In this document: in pieces, positions 1 to 5,924 of the stretch | Layout of the letters: every line of letters begins with the position of its first letter | Position numbering within the stretch: the first letter of the stretch is position 1 | Origin: CAYSZB01 sp964435475 | Lineage (GTDB): Bacteria > Chloroflexota > Anaerolineae > Anaerolineales > Anaerolineaceae | DNA: 7,780 bases | Direction: 5' to 3' | Assembly: GCA_964435475.1 (NCBI GenBank) | Contig: CAYSZB010000092.1 | Span: 1 to 7,780 of the forward strand | Notes under the pieces: model-generated | What the model was told of the DNA's origin: nothing | The model's input: only the letters and a program-made list of their open reading frames with translations | Database searches by the model: none | Position numbers and translations under genes: made by a program

Positions 1-15
1 TGTCAAAGGATGTGT

Positions 16-44
16 TTGACTCAGCATCCCAACCCGGATAACAT
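16..44 (+). promoter_or_regulatory. Probable sigma-70-type promoter of the DUF4256 gene
   Basis: A TTGACT hexamer at 16-21 (5 of 6 matches to the -35 consensus) lies 17 nt from TAACAT at 39-44 (4 of 6 matches to the -10 consensus). Transcription would begin about 6-7 nt later, at or next to the ATG at 51, leaving no room for a Shine-Dalgarno sequence. None of useful strength is seen; the nearest purine stretch, GGAT at 36-39, is 11 nt away and inside the promoter. The layout suggests a leaderless message. The elements are seen directly; promoter function is inferred. Confidence 0.5.
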
Positions 45-50
45 CAAGTT

Positions 51-626
51 ATGAAAAATACAGGCGAAAGTCAGCATGAGTTGTCTCCAGGTCAGGCGGA
101 AGCGCTGCTGGGTGTTTTGAAAACCCGTTTCGAGCTCAATATGGCCCGCCACCAGGGTCTCGCCTGGGAAGATGTCCAGGCAAGGCTGGCAGCCCAACCC
201 GGAAAGCTCTGGTCGCTCAATGAAATGGAAAGAACCGGCGGCGAACCGGATGTAACAGGTCATGATGAGCAGGGCGGCGAATATGTTTTTGTCGACTGCT
301 CAGCAGAAAGTCCATCAGGACGCGGAAACCTGTGCTATGACCGCGAGGCGCTTGACTCACGCAAGGAAAACAAGCCTTCGGGCAGCGCGATGGACATGGC
401 AGCTGGCATGGGGATTGAGATCCTGACCGAAGAACAGTACCGCGACCTGCAGAAACTGGGCAGGTTTGACAGCAAGACCTCCAGCTGGCTGAAAACTCCC
501 CCCGAGGTTCGCAAACTGGGTGGGGCACTGTTCGGCGACTTTCGCTATGGGCGGGTCTTCGTCTATCACAACGGTGCATCTTCGTATTACGGTGTGCGGG
601 GCTTTCGCGGCTGGTTGAGGGTGTGA
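51..626 (+). CDS. DUF4256 family protein
   Basis: This 191-aa protein matches the DUF4256 family, whose members are about this length, so the gene appears complete. The function of the family is not known to me. Recognisable conserved stretches are MERTGGEPDV (residues 59-68), the FVDCSAESPSGR block (80-91) followed by an N-L-C-Y-D-R-E-A run, GIEILTEEQYRDLQ (121-134), a Ser/Thr-rich SKTSSWLKTP segment (141-150), and the C-terminal FGDFRYGRVFVYHNGASSYY region (161-180). There is no signal peptide or membrane segment, so it should be cytoplasmic. The ATG at 51 is the first start after a plausible promoter and has no clear ribosome binding site. The gene stands alone and converges on the minus-strand lipoprotein gene, 71 nt separating their stop ends. 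Family assignment is from remembered conserved motifs; no role is proposed. Confidence 0.88.
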   Translation: MKNTGESQHELSPGQAEALLGVLKTRFELNMARHQGLAWEDVQARLAAQPGKLWSLNEMERTGGEPDVTGHDEQGGEYVFVDCSAESPSGRGNLCYDREALDSRKENKPSGSAMDMAAGMGIEILTEEQYRDLQKLGRFDSKTSSWLKTPPEVRKLGGALFGDFRYGRVFVYHNGASSYYGVRGFRGWLRV

Positions 627-639
627 ACTTACAGTCTTC

Positions 640-670
640 AAAAAATGGTGCGATCAAAGAGGATCGCACC
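640..670 (-). terminator. Rho-independent terminator of the WD40 lipoprotein gene
   Basis: A perfect 9-bp stem, GGTGCGATC (647-655) pairing with GATCGCACC (662-670), encloses a 6-nt loop. Read on the minus strand the hairpin is followed by one A and then six Ts (the A run at 640-645), the classic intrinsic terminator form. It starts 27 nt past the stop codon of the minus-strand lipoprotein gene. On the plus strand the hairpin is followed by CTACCC with no T tract, so it should stop the minus-strand transcript better than the convergent DUF4256 transcript. Confidence 0.88.
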
Positions 671-697
671 CTACCCAGCCATAATTTAAACCTTCGC

Positions 698-2329
698 TCA
701 ATAATCCATGCCCGGGAAGGTCACGCGCAGGTTGCCAGCCGCATCCGCCGCCACTGTCAGGGAAATGATCTGTGCACCATCAGGCGATGTAAACGCCCCC
801 CCGTCTTCGCCTTCCATACGGACCAAATACACCAGGTCGTACCAGTCATGACCCATCATCACCAGTTCGCTGACCGGTTGGCAGAAGATCTCTCCGCTGG
901 CACACAGCTGCGCAAAACTGCCCGCCAGGTCGTCCACGTCGATGCCAATGCTGGCGAAATATTCAGCGCCATACACCGTGGCGTCAAAGAGGGCTGCCGC
1001 GCCGGCATAGTCACCCGTTGACAGCGCATCCTGGAATGCCCTGACCACTTCCAGTCCATCCACAAGGTCCTTATCCGGCAATTCCCATAGCGAGGTCAGC
1101 GCCGAGTCGAAGACCATCATGCGGCTGCCATCCAGGCTGAATTCGATCGGCCCGTAGCCGGCGAAGGAATACAGCTCGTCCAGCTTTTGCCAGGTTTGCG
1201 TCTCGACCAGGATGCCAGACCTGGAATAGCCGTCCACAGTGTCAAGGTTGCCAATGCCGGTGACGATCAGCAGGTCGCCCGCGGGATTGAACTGGAGCGC
1301 ATTGCCCGTTCCGTCCAGGTCAACCCGGGCGATTTGTTGCCCTTTATCGAGGTCCCAGATGTTGACAAAACTACCACCGCCATCCAGCACTGCCAGGATG
1401 TGACCGTCCGGGGAGAGTGCTGCCCAGCGAACTGCTCCAGTTTCAATGCGGTTCACCAAATTAAATCCAGCAGTGTTAAAGACCTCGACCACAGATCTAT
1501 CCCTGGAAAAAGTCAACAGCCGGGAACCATCCAGGGAGTAAAAAAGGTAAGCGTTGGTGGCAGCCTGCCCGGTTGGGATCTCATGCCGGAGTGCTCCGCC
1601 CGGGTCCCACATGTATAGTGTTTTGGCGATCAAAGCAGCATACCCGCTGCCATCGGGCAAAGCTGCCACAGGTGCGTAGCTGCGTGAGGTCGATCTTCGC
1701 GTGGCATTCAACAGGGCAGCCGGTTTTTGGGCTGTGATGTCCCAGAGGATGACCTGCTGTTGTTTGGTGGAATAGAGCAGGTACATGCCGTCAGCAGAGA
1801 AGTCAACCGCATATGGCCAACTCTCGTTCTGGGGTATCTCTGCAACCAGCTCCCCGGAATTGACGTCCACCAGGACCAGGAAGCCACTGCCGGAGGCCTC
1901 ACAGTCCAGGAAATTGTCCATCGAGCCCCAACACCCGGTCACCGCCAGCAGGTTGCCATCCGGGCTGAAGGATTGGCTGCCGATCGTGTAATTGCGCTCT
2001 CCCAGGAAATCCACAAAGCCGGGAAAGTATGTGCGCGTGATGGCAAAGTTCTGGTAACCGATCCTGTCGAATGCCGTGGGCAGCGTTTCGGCCACCGCGC
2101 TGGCGATTTCAGTGGGGAGGGACGGTGGTTCCTGTGGGTCGGTCGGGGTCAAAGTGGGCTCGGCAGCCTCCGTCACGATGGCTGTCGGTTCGGGTTGAAC
2201 CTGCTCGCTTTCAGGGGCGGAGAGCGGTGGGGTGGTTGGCATTGGCGGGGTATCCTGCGGCAGGCTGACCGGGCCGCAGGCGGATATGGCGAGGACGAGC
2301 ACAATGATTGACAACATGTATTTGGGCAT
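698..2329 (-). CDS. WD40-repeat (beta-propeller) lipoprotein with an unassigned C-terminal domain
   Basis: This 543-aa protein begins with a short lipoprotein signal peptide. A Lys-containing start and a hydrophobic run are followed by the lipobox ISAC, with the lipidated Cys at residue 18. Residues 19-80 form a Pro/Thr/Glu-rich linker. From about residue 115 to 418 come roughly seven WD40-like blades, each with a SPDG-type turn: FSPDGNLLAV (121), FSADGMYLL (177), LPDGSGYAAL (224), SLDGSRLLTF (265), LSPDGHILAV (305), FNPAGDLLIV (347) and FSLDGSRMMV (397). Several blades end in a WD-like dipeptide (WDI, WDP, WDL). Residues 420-543 form a separate domain, opening VVRAFQDALSTGDYAGAAALF, that resembles the start of NTF2/SnoaL-like folds but is not firmly assigned. 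Apart from Cys18 the only cysteines are two close pairs, C133/C143 and C476/C483, consistent with disulfides outside the cytoplasm. GGA lies about 8 nt upstream of the ATG as a modest ribosome binding site. It is probably a surface scaffold; its ligand is unknown. Confidence 0.88.
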   Translation of the reverse strand: MPKYMLSIIVLVLAISACGPVSLPQDTPPMPTTPPLSAPESEQVQPEPTAIVTEAAEPTLTPTDPQEPPSLPTEIASAVAETLPTAFDRIGYQNFAITRTYFPGFVDFLGERNYTIGSQSFSPDGNLLAVTGCWGSMDNFLDCEASGSGFLVLVDVNSGELVAEIPQNESWPYAVDFSADGMYLLYSTKQQQVILWDITAQKPAALLNATRRSTSRSYAPVAALPDGSGYAALIAKTLYMWDPGGALRHEIPTGQAATNAYLFYSLDGSRLLTFSRDRSVVEVFNTAGFNLVNRIETGAVRWAALSPDGHILAVLDGGGSFVNIWDLDKGQQIARVDLDGTGNALQFNPAGDLLIVTGIGNLDTVDGYSRSGILVETQTWQKLDELYSFAGYGPIEFSLDGSRMMVFDSALTSLWELPDKDLVDGLEVVRAFQDALSTGDYAGAAALFDATVYGAEYFASIGIDVDDLAGSFAQLCASGEIFCQPVSELVMMGHDWYDLVYLVRMEGEDGGAFTSPDGAQIISLTVAADAAGNLRVTFPGMDY

Positions 2330-2365
2330 AATGGTTTCCAGTTTTAAGATCCAGTTGATGGATAG

Positions 2366-2371
2366 ATTATA
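2366..2371 (-). promoter_or_regulatory. Probable -10 element for the WD40 lipoprotein gene
   Basis: The plus-strand ATTATA reads TATAAT on the minus strand, a perfect -10 consensus 36 nt upstream of the lipoprotein ATG. No good -35 hexamer sits at 16-18 nt; TTGCTG on the minus strand (2394-2399) is 22 nt away, too far. The promoter may therefore depend on an activator or an unusual sigma contact, or the match may be chance. Confidence 0.4.
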
Positions 2372-2451
2372 TGAAAACTGCCCGGGCTAATTCCAGCAAT
2401 CGCTATACAAGGCAGTGCTTGATCGTGCCGGTCTTTGATCGGGTAAACTCT

Positions 2452-2466
2452 CCCCAATGATTGGGG
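2452..2466. promoter_or_regulatory. Perfect 15-nt dyad in the divergent intergenic region
   Basis: CCCCAAT (2452-2458) and ATTGGGG (2460-2466) form a perfect inverted repeat about the single base at 2459. It lies between the two divergent -10 hexamers, 53 nt upstream of the plus-strand one. With only one central base it cannot form a normal RNA hairpin without losing inner pairs, so a DNA operator for a dimeric regulator is more plausible than a terminator. Function is inferred. Confidence 0.35.
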
Positions 2467-2519
2467 GACGGCGCGGGTAGATTTTCCCCGTCACTTCCTC
2501 CATATGGGTCGTTGTGGCA

Positions 2520-2525
2520 TATAAT
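2520..2525 (+). promoter_or_regulatory. Probable -10 element for the DUF7000 gene
   Basis: A perfect TATAAT lies 29 nt upstream of the ATG at 2555, giving a predicted leader of about 20-25 nt that includes the GGGAGG ribosome binding site at 2541-2546. The best -35 candidates nearby (for example TTCCTC at 2495-2500, 19-nt spacer) match the consensus poorly. Confidence 0.5.
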
Positions 2526-2554
2526 AGCCTTAATCCAACCGGGAGGTGTTGAAC

Positions 2555-2929
2555 ATGAACACTGTTGCTGATGATCTGCAGGATCTTCGTGAACAACTCA
2601 AGAAAGGATCGCTCCAGAGGGCTTACCGCGGCCTGATGCAATTCATGCTGGACCTCAAGACCCGCCTGGCGAAAAAATACCCCGACTTTTCCGTGCCCGG
2701 GGGTCTCTACCAGGGCACCATGGACATGACCTATTTCTCCTTTACCCCCACAACGCTCAAAGACCGCCAGCTCAAGGTGGCGATCGTCTTTGTCTACGAG
2801 ACCTTCCGCTTTGAAGCCTGGCTTTCGGCGGTCAACAAGCAGGTCCAGGCCAAATACTGGCAATTGATCAAGGAGAGCGGTTGGGACGAGTACCACCTTG
2901 TGCCTGGCGTGGCTGGCTATGACGGGATC
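2555..2929 (+). CDS. DUF7000-like protein, 3' end lost in the assembly gap
   Basis: The visible 125 residues match a small family of uncharacterised proteins (DUF7000-like, from memory). Its hallmarks are an N-terminal helix DLREQLKKGSLQRAYRGLMQF, then SVPGGLYQGTMDMTYFSFTP around residue 46 onward, a K-D-R-Q-L-K-V-A-I-V-F-V-Y strand, then FEAWLSAVNKQVQAKYW and SGWDEYHL. There is no signal peptide or membrane helix, so it is likely cytoplasmic; its role is unknown. The ATG at 2555 is chosen because GGGAGG at 2541-2546 lies 8 nt upstream; the in-frame GTG at 2546 overlaps that site. The open frame runs straight into the Ns after GYDGI, so a short C-terminal tail and the stop codon are missing. 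A perfect -10 element lies just upstream, so this is likely the first gene of a plus-strand unit. The family name is less certain than the gene itself. Confidence 0.75.
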
Positions 2930-3029
2930 NNNNNNNNNNNNNNNNNNNNNNNNNNNNNNNNNNNNNNNNNNNNNNNNNNNNNNNNNNNNNNNNNNNNNNN
3001 NNNNNNNNNNNNNNNNNNNNNNNNNNNNN
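2930..3029. other. Assembly gap (100 Ns)
   Basis: Exactly 100 consecutive Ns interrupt the sequence. A round 100 is the usual placeholder for a gap of unknown length. The gap removes the end of the upstream gene and the beginning of the downstream acetyltransferase gene, which are in different reading frames, so the two coding stretches are not one continuous gene. Confidence 0.98.
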
Positions 3030-3374
3030 CGCCTCTATTTCAACCAGACTGAACCCAAACACCTGCTGACCTGGGAACTGGGCTACATTTTCAACCCGGC
3101 TTACCACAACCAGGGCTACGCCAGCGAGTCCGCCCTGGCGCTCGTCCAGTACGCTTTCACCCATTGGGGCGTGCACCGCGTGGTGGCATACTGCAACCCG
3201 CAAAACATCCCCTCCTGGCGGGTGATGGAAAAGATCGGCATGCGCCGCGAGGGTTACCTCAAACAGAACATCTATTTCAGGCGCGATGAGGACGGCAGCC
3301 CCGCCTGGCAGGACAGCTTTGCCTATGGCATGCTGAAAGAGGACCTTGACCCCCGTTCAAAGAGAGAAAATTAA
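3030..3374 (+). CDS. GNAT acetyltransferase, RimJ/RimL type, 5' end lost in the gap
   Basis: The 114 visible residues are the C-terminal two thirds of a GNAT N-acetyltransferase of the RimJ/RimL-like group, which transfers acetyl from acetyl-CoA to an amine on a protein or small molecule. ELGYIFNPAYHNQGYASESA contains the motif A segment with the CoA-binding N-Q-G-Y-A loop, followed by the helix ALALVQYAFTHWGVHRVV. The next strand and motif B are VVAYCNPQNIPSWRVMEKIG and MRREG, typical of this group, where N-x-x-S-x-x-V/L-x-E-K-x-G-M/F is conserved. The C-terminal segment is charged and ends in PRSKREN. Members are usually about 170-190 aa, so roughly 60-70 N-terminal residues are missing with the start codon and ribosome binding site. 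The stop codon lies 1 nt before the next gene, which implies a shared message. The substrate cannot be told from sequence. Confidence 0.88.
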   Translation, partial: RLYFNQTEPKHLLTWELGYIFNPAYHNQGYASESALALVQYAFTHWGVHRVVAYCNPQNIPSWRVMEKIGMRREGYLKQNIYFRRDEDGSPAWQDSFAYGMLKEDLDPRSKREN

Positions 3375-3375
3375 A

Positions 3376-3882
3376 ATGGACCTGCAAAAGTTCAATGACC
3401 TTATTGTCAAAATACATGACCACATCCCGCTGACCCAAATTGAGAAATCCTATATCAGGGAGGATCTGCCGGCGCTCCTGGTGGACATCCCGACCATCCA
3501 CACCGTACGCGAATACATCCACCCGGTGGGGGTTAAGCTGACCGGTGCCCCTCCGCGCTCATACATCACCGCCTATGCCCTGCTCCTGGGGAAAAAGGCT
3601 TATGGCACCCGCGAACAGGTCCCACACCCGTTTTATGAAACCCTCGAAAAAGAGCTCACCCTGCATATCATGCGCGGAACTTATGAGTATGACCGACCCA
3701 GGGGATATTATTGCTGCAAGATCTGCACGATGGCTGTCTTCCCGCTGTATGACCTGGACCTGCTGCACCTGATCTCCGGCAGGCAGATCGCAGATGCGGT
3801 GCGCCCGCGCATCCTCACCCGCGAACCCTACTTCACCCAGGGCGTACCGCGCAAACTGATCGATTTCACGCTGACGTTCTAA
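3376..3882 (+). CDS. Uncharacterised 168-aa protein with a CCxxC motif
   Basis: I do not recognise this protein. It is 168 aa, with no signal peptide or convincing membrane helix, so it is probably cytoplasmic. Visible features are a basic/hydrophobic N-terminal half (LPALLVDIPTIHTVREYIHP, residues 31-50), a Tyr-rich stretch GTYEYDRPRGYY (101-112), and a tight cysteine group C113-C114-x-x-C117 followed by a hydrophobic segment MAVFPLYDLDLLHLI. Many His residues (for example H14, H16, H42, H49, H84, H97, H131) could contribute metal ligands; this is only a possibility. The ATG at 3376 is preferred over a TTG at 3346 inside the upstream gene; it sits 1 nt after that gene's TAA, with a purine-rich AAAGAGAG as a weak ribosome binding site. 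Its TAA overlaps an ATG at 3882 and the next gene starts at 3897, so it is tightly nested between two acetyltransferase genes and probably co-translated with them. Confidence 0.75.
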   Translation: MDLQKFNDLIVKIHDHIPLTQIEKSYIREDLPALLVDIPTIHTVREYIHPVGVKLTGAPPRSYITAYALLLGKKAYGTREQVPHPFYETLEKELTLHIMRGTYEYDRPRGYYCCKICTMAVFPLYDLDLLHLISGRQIADAVRPRILTREPYFTQGVPRKLIDFTLTF

Positions 3883-3896
3883 TGAAAGGAAAAACG

Positions 3897-4844
3897 ATGT
3901 CAACCACTTCAAATTCGCGCCTTTCGTCCCGCTACTTCAAAAACAGGCATGACCTGGACCTGATGCTGGACCTGCTGATCAAAGCCCGTTCACAAAGCGA
4001 TGACTGGCGCTATATGCACATCGGGGAAATGCTGTGGAATTTTTTCATGGTGCAATGTCACCTTGACCCCACCCAATTCATCCACCTGTGGTTCGATGGC
4101 CCTGAACTGGTCGGCTATGCCATCCTGGGCGAAGACCCCTTGTTCGATTTCCAGGTGCTGCCGGCATATGAGTGGCAGGGCATCGAAGAAGATGCCATGG
4201 CCTGGGCGGAAAGCCTGCTGACAACGCTGCGATACCAGGACGCTCAACGCTGGGGCGGGCACCTGGTCTCCGGTTCGCGGCAGGATAACCCCCAACGCCG
4301 GGCATTCCTCGAAAAGCACGGCTTCATTGGCGGCGGGAAGTTCTCCGAGGTCAACATGATCCGCTCGCTGGATGGCGCCATTGAAGCCCTGACCCTGCCT
4401 GAAGGTTTTCGCCTGGGCAGCATGGACATGGAAACCGATGTTGCGGAACGGGCAGCTGTGCAGCATGATGTCTGGCAGCCGTGGAGCGTGGGTGAGGTCA
4501 GCCGGGAGGATTACCTGCACTTTATGCAGCTGCCCTACTACCAGCCTGACCTGGATATCGTCGCCATCACCCCGCAAGGCACAATGGTTTCGTATGTCAA
4601 TGGCTGGAATGACCCGCTCAATAAAATTGGCGACCTGGGACCGGTTGGGGCAAGGGAAGCCTACCGCCATAAAGGGCTGACCCGTGCAGTGCTGAGCGAA
4701 TGTATGCGACGAATGCAAGCCCAGGGCATGGAAAAGGTTTGTGTTTCAACCACCCATACCAACGAGCCGGCCATACGGTTGTATGAGTCGGTCGGTTTCA
4801 GGATCGTCAATCGCTACATTGAATACACCAGGGAGCCTGGTTAA
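3897..4844 (+). CDS. Tandem-domain GNAT N-acetyltransferase
   Basis: This 315-aa protein has two GNAT folds in a row. The N-terminal one (about residues 10-157) shows the strand FIHLWFDGPELVGYAIL (61-77) and a motif B-like NPQRRAFLEKHGFIGGGKF (131-149). Its CoA loop is degenerate: PAYEWQGIEED (89-99) has Glu where Arg/Gln and Gly/Ala are expected. The C-terminal fold (about 160-312) is better preserved, with the strand GDLGPV (245-250), the CoA loop YRHKGLTRAVL (256-266), the strand VCVSTTHTN (281-289) and PAIRLYESVGFRIV (291-304), in which Tyr296 is at the usual general-acid position. Only the C-terminal half is therefore likely to be catalytic, and the other half may bind substrate. The ATG at 3897 is chosen because AAAGGA (3885-3890) lies 6 nt upstream; an ATG at 3882, overlapping the previous stop, would add five residues. 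The CPBP gene follows 35 nt later. The substrate is unknown. Confidence 0.9.
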   Translation: MSTTSNSRLSSRYFKNRHDLDLMLDLLIKARSQSDDWRYMHIGEMLWNFFMVQCHLDPTQFIHLWFDGPELVGYAILGEDPLFDFQVLPAYEWQGIEEDAMAWAESLLTTLRYQDAQRWGGHLVSGSRQDNPQRRAFLEKHGFIGGGKFSEVNMIRSLDGAIEALTLPEGFRLGSMDMETDVAERAAVQHDVWQPWSVGEVSREDYLHFMQLPYYQPDLDIVAITPQGTMVSYVNGWNDPLNKIGDLGPVGAREAYRHKGLTRAVLSECMRRMQAQGMEKVCVSTTHTNEPAIRLYESVGFRIVNRYIEYTREPG

Positions 4845-4879
4845 CACACACATCGGTCGATACGATCATAGGAGCAGCC

Positions 4880-5785
4880 ATGACCACCAATCCATACCCG
4901 ATCGCACAAAGTAACCGCCGCCTGGCCATTTTGGCCTGGATCATGACCATCCTGGTCAGCACCATGCCCGACATCCTGTTTGATCTTGTTTCAGGCGGGG
5001 TGCCCGGGTGGTTGGTCTATGCCAAAATGGGTTTGCTGGGGCTGATGATCGCCCTGGCAATTTTTTGGAAGGACCTCAGGCCCCTATTGCGTTTCTTTAT
5101 CATCATGGTTTTCTTCTTTGGATTGATGGAGCTGCGCACCCGCCTTGATTTTACATGGCCTGGGCTGCAGAAGTTGTTCGGCCAGAACGTTTTTGACAGC
5201 CGCATGCAGGCCGAACAAACCGGAAAACTGGCAGTGACCGTCCTGATCATCGGGCTGCTGCTCATCCTGGGATACAAATTCAAGGATATCTTCCTGGAAT
5301 GCGGCGACCTGAAAGCGCCCATGGATCCGGTCAAATTATTGGGCTTTCCAAAGGTCGAACCCTGGCCGAAATTTGCCCTGATCTATGGCTTTGGCATCGC
5401 CATTTTCCTGGCAGTGCTGCAATTTTTCAGCCTGCGTCCTGGCGGGGAAGTGCTGCGCCGGGTGGTGCCCATTTTGCCGTCGATCCTCTTCTATGCCGCC
5501 CTGAATGCTTTTAATGAAGAATACACCTTTCGAGCGCCGATGCTGGCCACCCTCGAGCCCATCGGGGGCAGCAAACATGCCCTATGGATGGCAGCCTACT
5601 TCTTCGGCATTGCACATTACTTTGGCACACCCGGCGGGATCATCGGCGGCTTACTTTCGATCTTCATGGGCTGGATCCTCGGCAAGGCCATGGTCGAGAC
5701 GAGGGGCGGCTTCTGGGCCTGGTTTATGCACTTCCTGAGCGATGTGGCCATCTTCATTTTTCTTACGACCACACTGGTCAAATAA
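4880..5785 (+). CDS. CPBP family (CAAX/ABI-type) intramembrane metalloprotease
   Basis: This 301-aa integral membrane protein has about eight hydrophobic segments (near residues 15-35, 43-63, 70-82, 117-132, 165-182, 199-211, 233-268 and 278-299). It carries the three signature motifs of the CPBP/CAAX-protease family in the C-terminal half: EEYTFR (E213, E214, R218), FGIAH (F242, H246) and HFLSD (H284, D288). In characterised relatives these Glu and His residues form the metal-dependent active site in the membrane; family roles include CAAX-protein processing and bacteriocin self-immunity. The extended N-terminal half is longer than in minimal members and is not otherwise recognised. AGGAG at 4870-4874 gives a good ribosome binding site 5 nt before the ATG. 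The gene lies 35 nt after the tandem GNAT gene and is followed by a probable terminator, so it is the last gene of its unit. No bacteriocin or peptide gene is visible nearby, so an immunity role has no local support. Confidence 0.9.
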   Translation: MTTNPYPIAQSNRRLAILAWIMTILVSTMPDILFDLVSGGVPGWLVYAKMGLLGLMIALAIFWKDLRPLLRFFIIMVFFFGLMELRTRLDFTWPGLQKLFGQNVFDSRMQAEQTGKLAVTVLIIGLLLILGYKFKDIFLECGDLKAPMDPVKLLGFPKVEPWPKFALIYGFGIAIFLAVLQFFSLRPGGEVLRRVVPILPSILFYAALNAFNEEYTFRAPMLATLEPIGGSKHALWMAAYFFGIAHYFGTPGGIIGGLLSIFMGWILGKAMVETRGGFWAWFMHFLSDVAIFIFLTTTLVK

Positions 5786-5795
5786 GGATCTTATA

Positions 5796-5820
5796 CCGCC
5801 CCCTGGTGGGGTTATTTTTT
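5796..5820 (+). terminator. Probable rho-independent terminator after the CPBP gene
   Basis: A short GC-rich hairpin is followed by TTA and then six Ts (5815-5820). It can pair CCGCC (5796-5800) with GGTGG (5805-5809), including one G-U pair, or alternatively CCCC (5799-5802) with GGGG (5808-5811). It begins 10 nt after the CPBP stop codon. The stem is short, so efficiency is uncertain, but its position at the end of a run of close genes and before a new promoter supports the call. Confidence 0.62.
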
Positions 5821-5860
5821 CAACCACAACCAGCCCCGTGTTGGCTAGCCTTCTTTGGCC

Positions 5861-5903
5861 ATTGTACAATCTCCTTCTGGAAATTGTATAATGTTTGTAC
5901 TAT
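5861..5903 (+). promoter_or_regulatory. Promoter with repeated palindromic motif upstream of the SOUL gene
   Basis: A perfect TATAAT (5887-5892) lies 32 nt before the ATG at 5925. The best -35 match, TTGTAC (5862-5867), is 19 nt away, longer than the usual 17. The perfect 10-nt palindrome ATTGTACAAT (5861-5870) overlaps the -35, and the nearly identical ATTGTATAAT (5883-5892), starting 22 nt later, contains the -10. A third relative, TTTGTACTAT, lies at 5894-5903 over the expected transcription start. Two near-identical copies about two helical turns apart over both promoter elements look like an operator, and a 19-nt spacer recalls MerR-type promoters. No regulator gene is present in the window. 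Confidence 0.55.
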
Positions 5904-5924
5904 ATTTAGCGTATAGGAGAGAAT

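Noticed and set aside
1727..2311. A 194-codon open frame on the plus strand opposite the WD40 lipoprotein gene
   Set aside because: It lies wholly antisense to a gene with a clear lipobox, propeller repeats and terminator; its own product shows no recognisable domain and biased composition.
2387..2896. A 169-codon minus-strand open frame across the divergent region and DUF7000 gene
   Set aside because: It covers the proposed promoters and the coding strand of a recognised family; no start signal or domain supports it.
2868..3203. Open frames spanning the N run on either strand
   Set aside because: Their continuity depends on 100 placeholder Ns of unknown true length; the frame before and after the gap cannot be joined.
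3990..4718. A 242-codon minus-strand open frame
   Set aside because: It is antisense to the tandem GNAT gene, whose motifs and ribosome binding site are convincing; the antisense product has no recognisable features.
4880..5785. CPBP protease as bacteriocin immunity protein
   Set aside because: No short peptide precursor, modification enzyme or exporter gene is visible near it, so the family's immunity role has no local support.
5821..5856. Hairpin with GGCTAGCC as a second terminator or attachment site
   Set aside because: The pairing is only four to five bases, has no T tract and no integrase or matching repeat elsewhere in the window.
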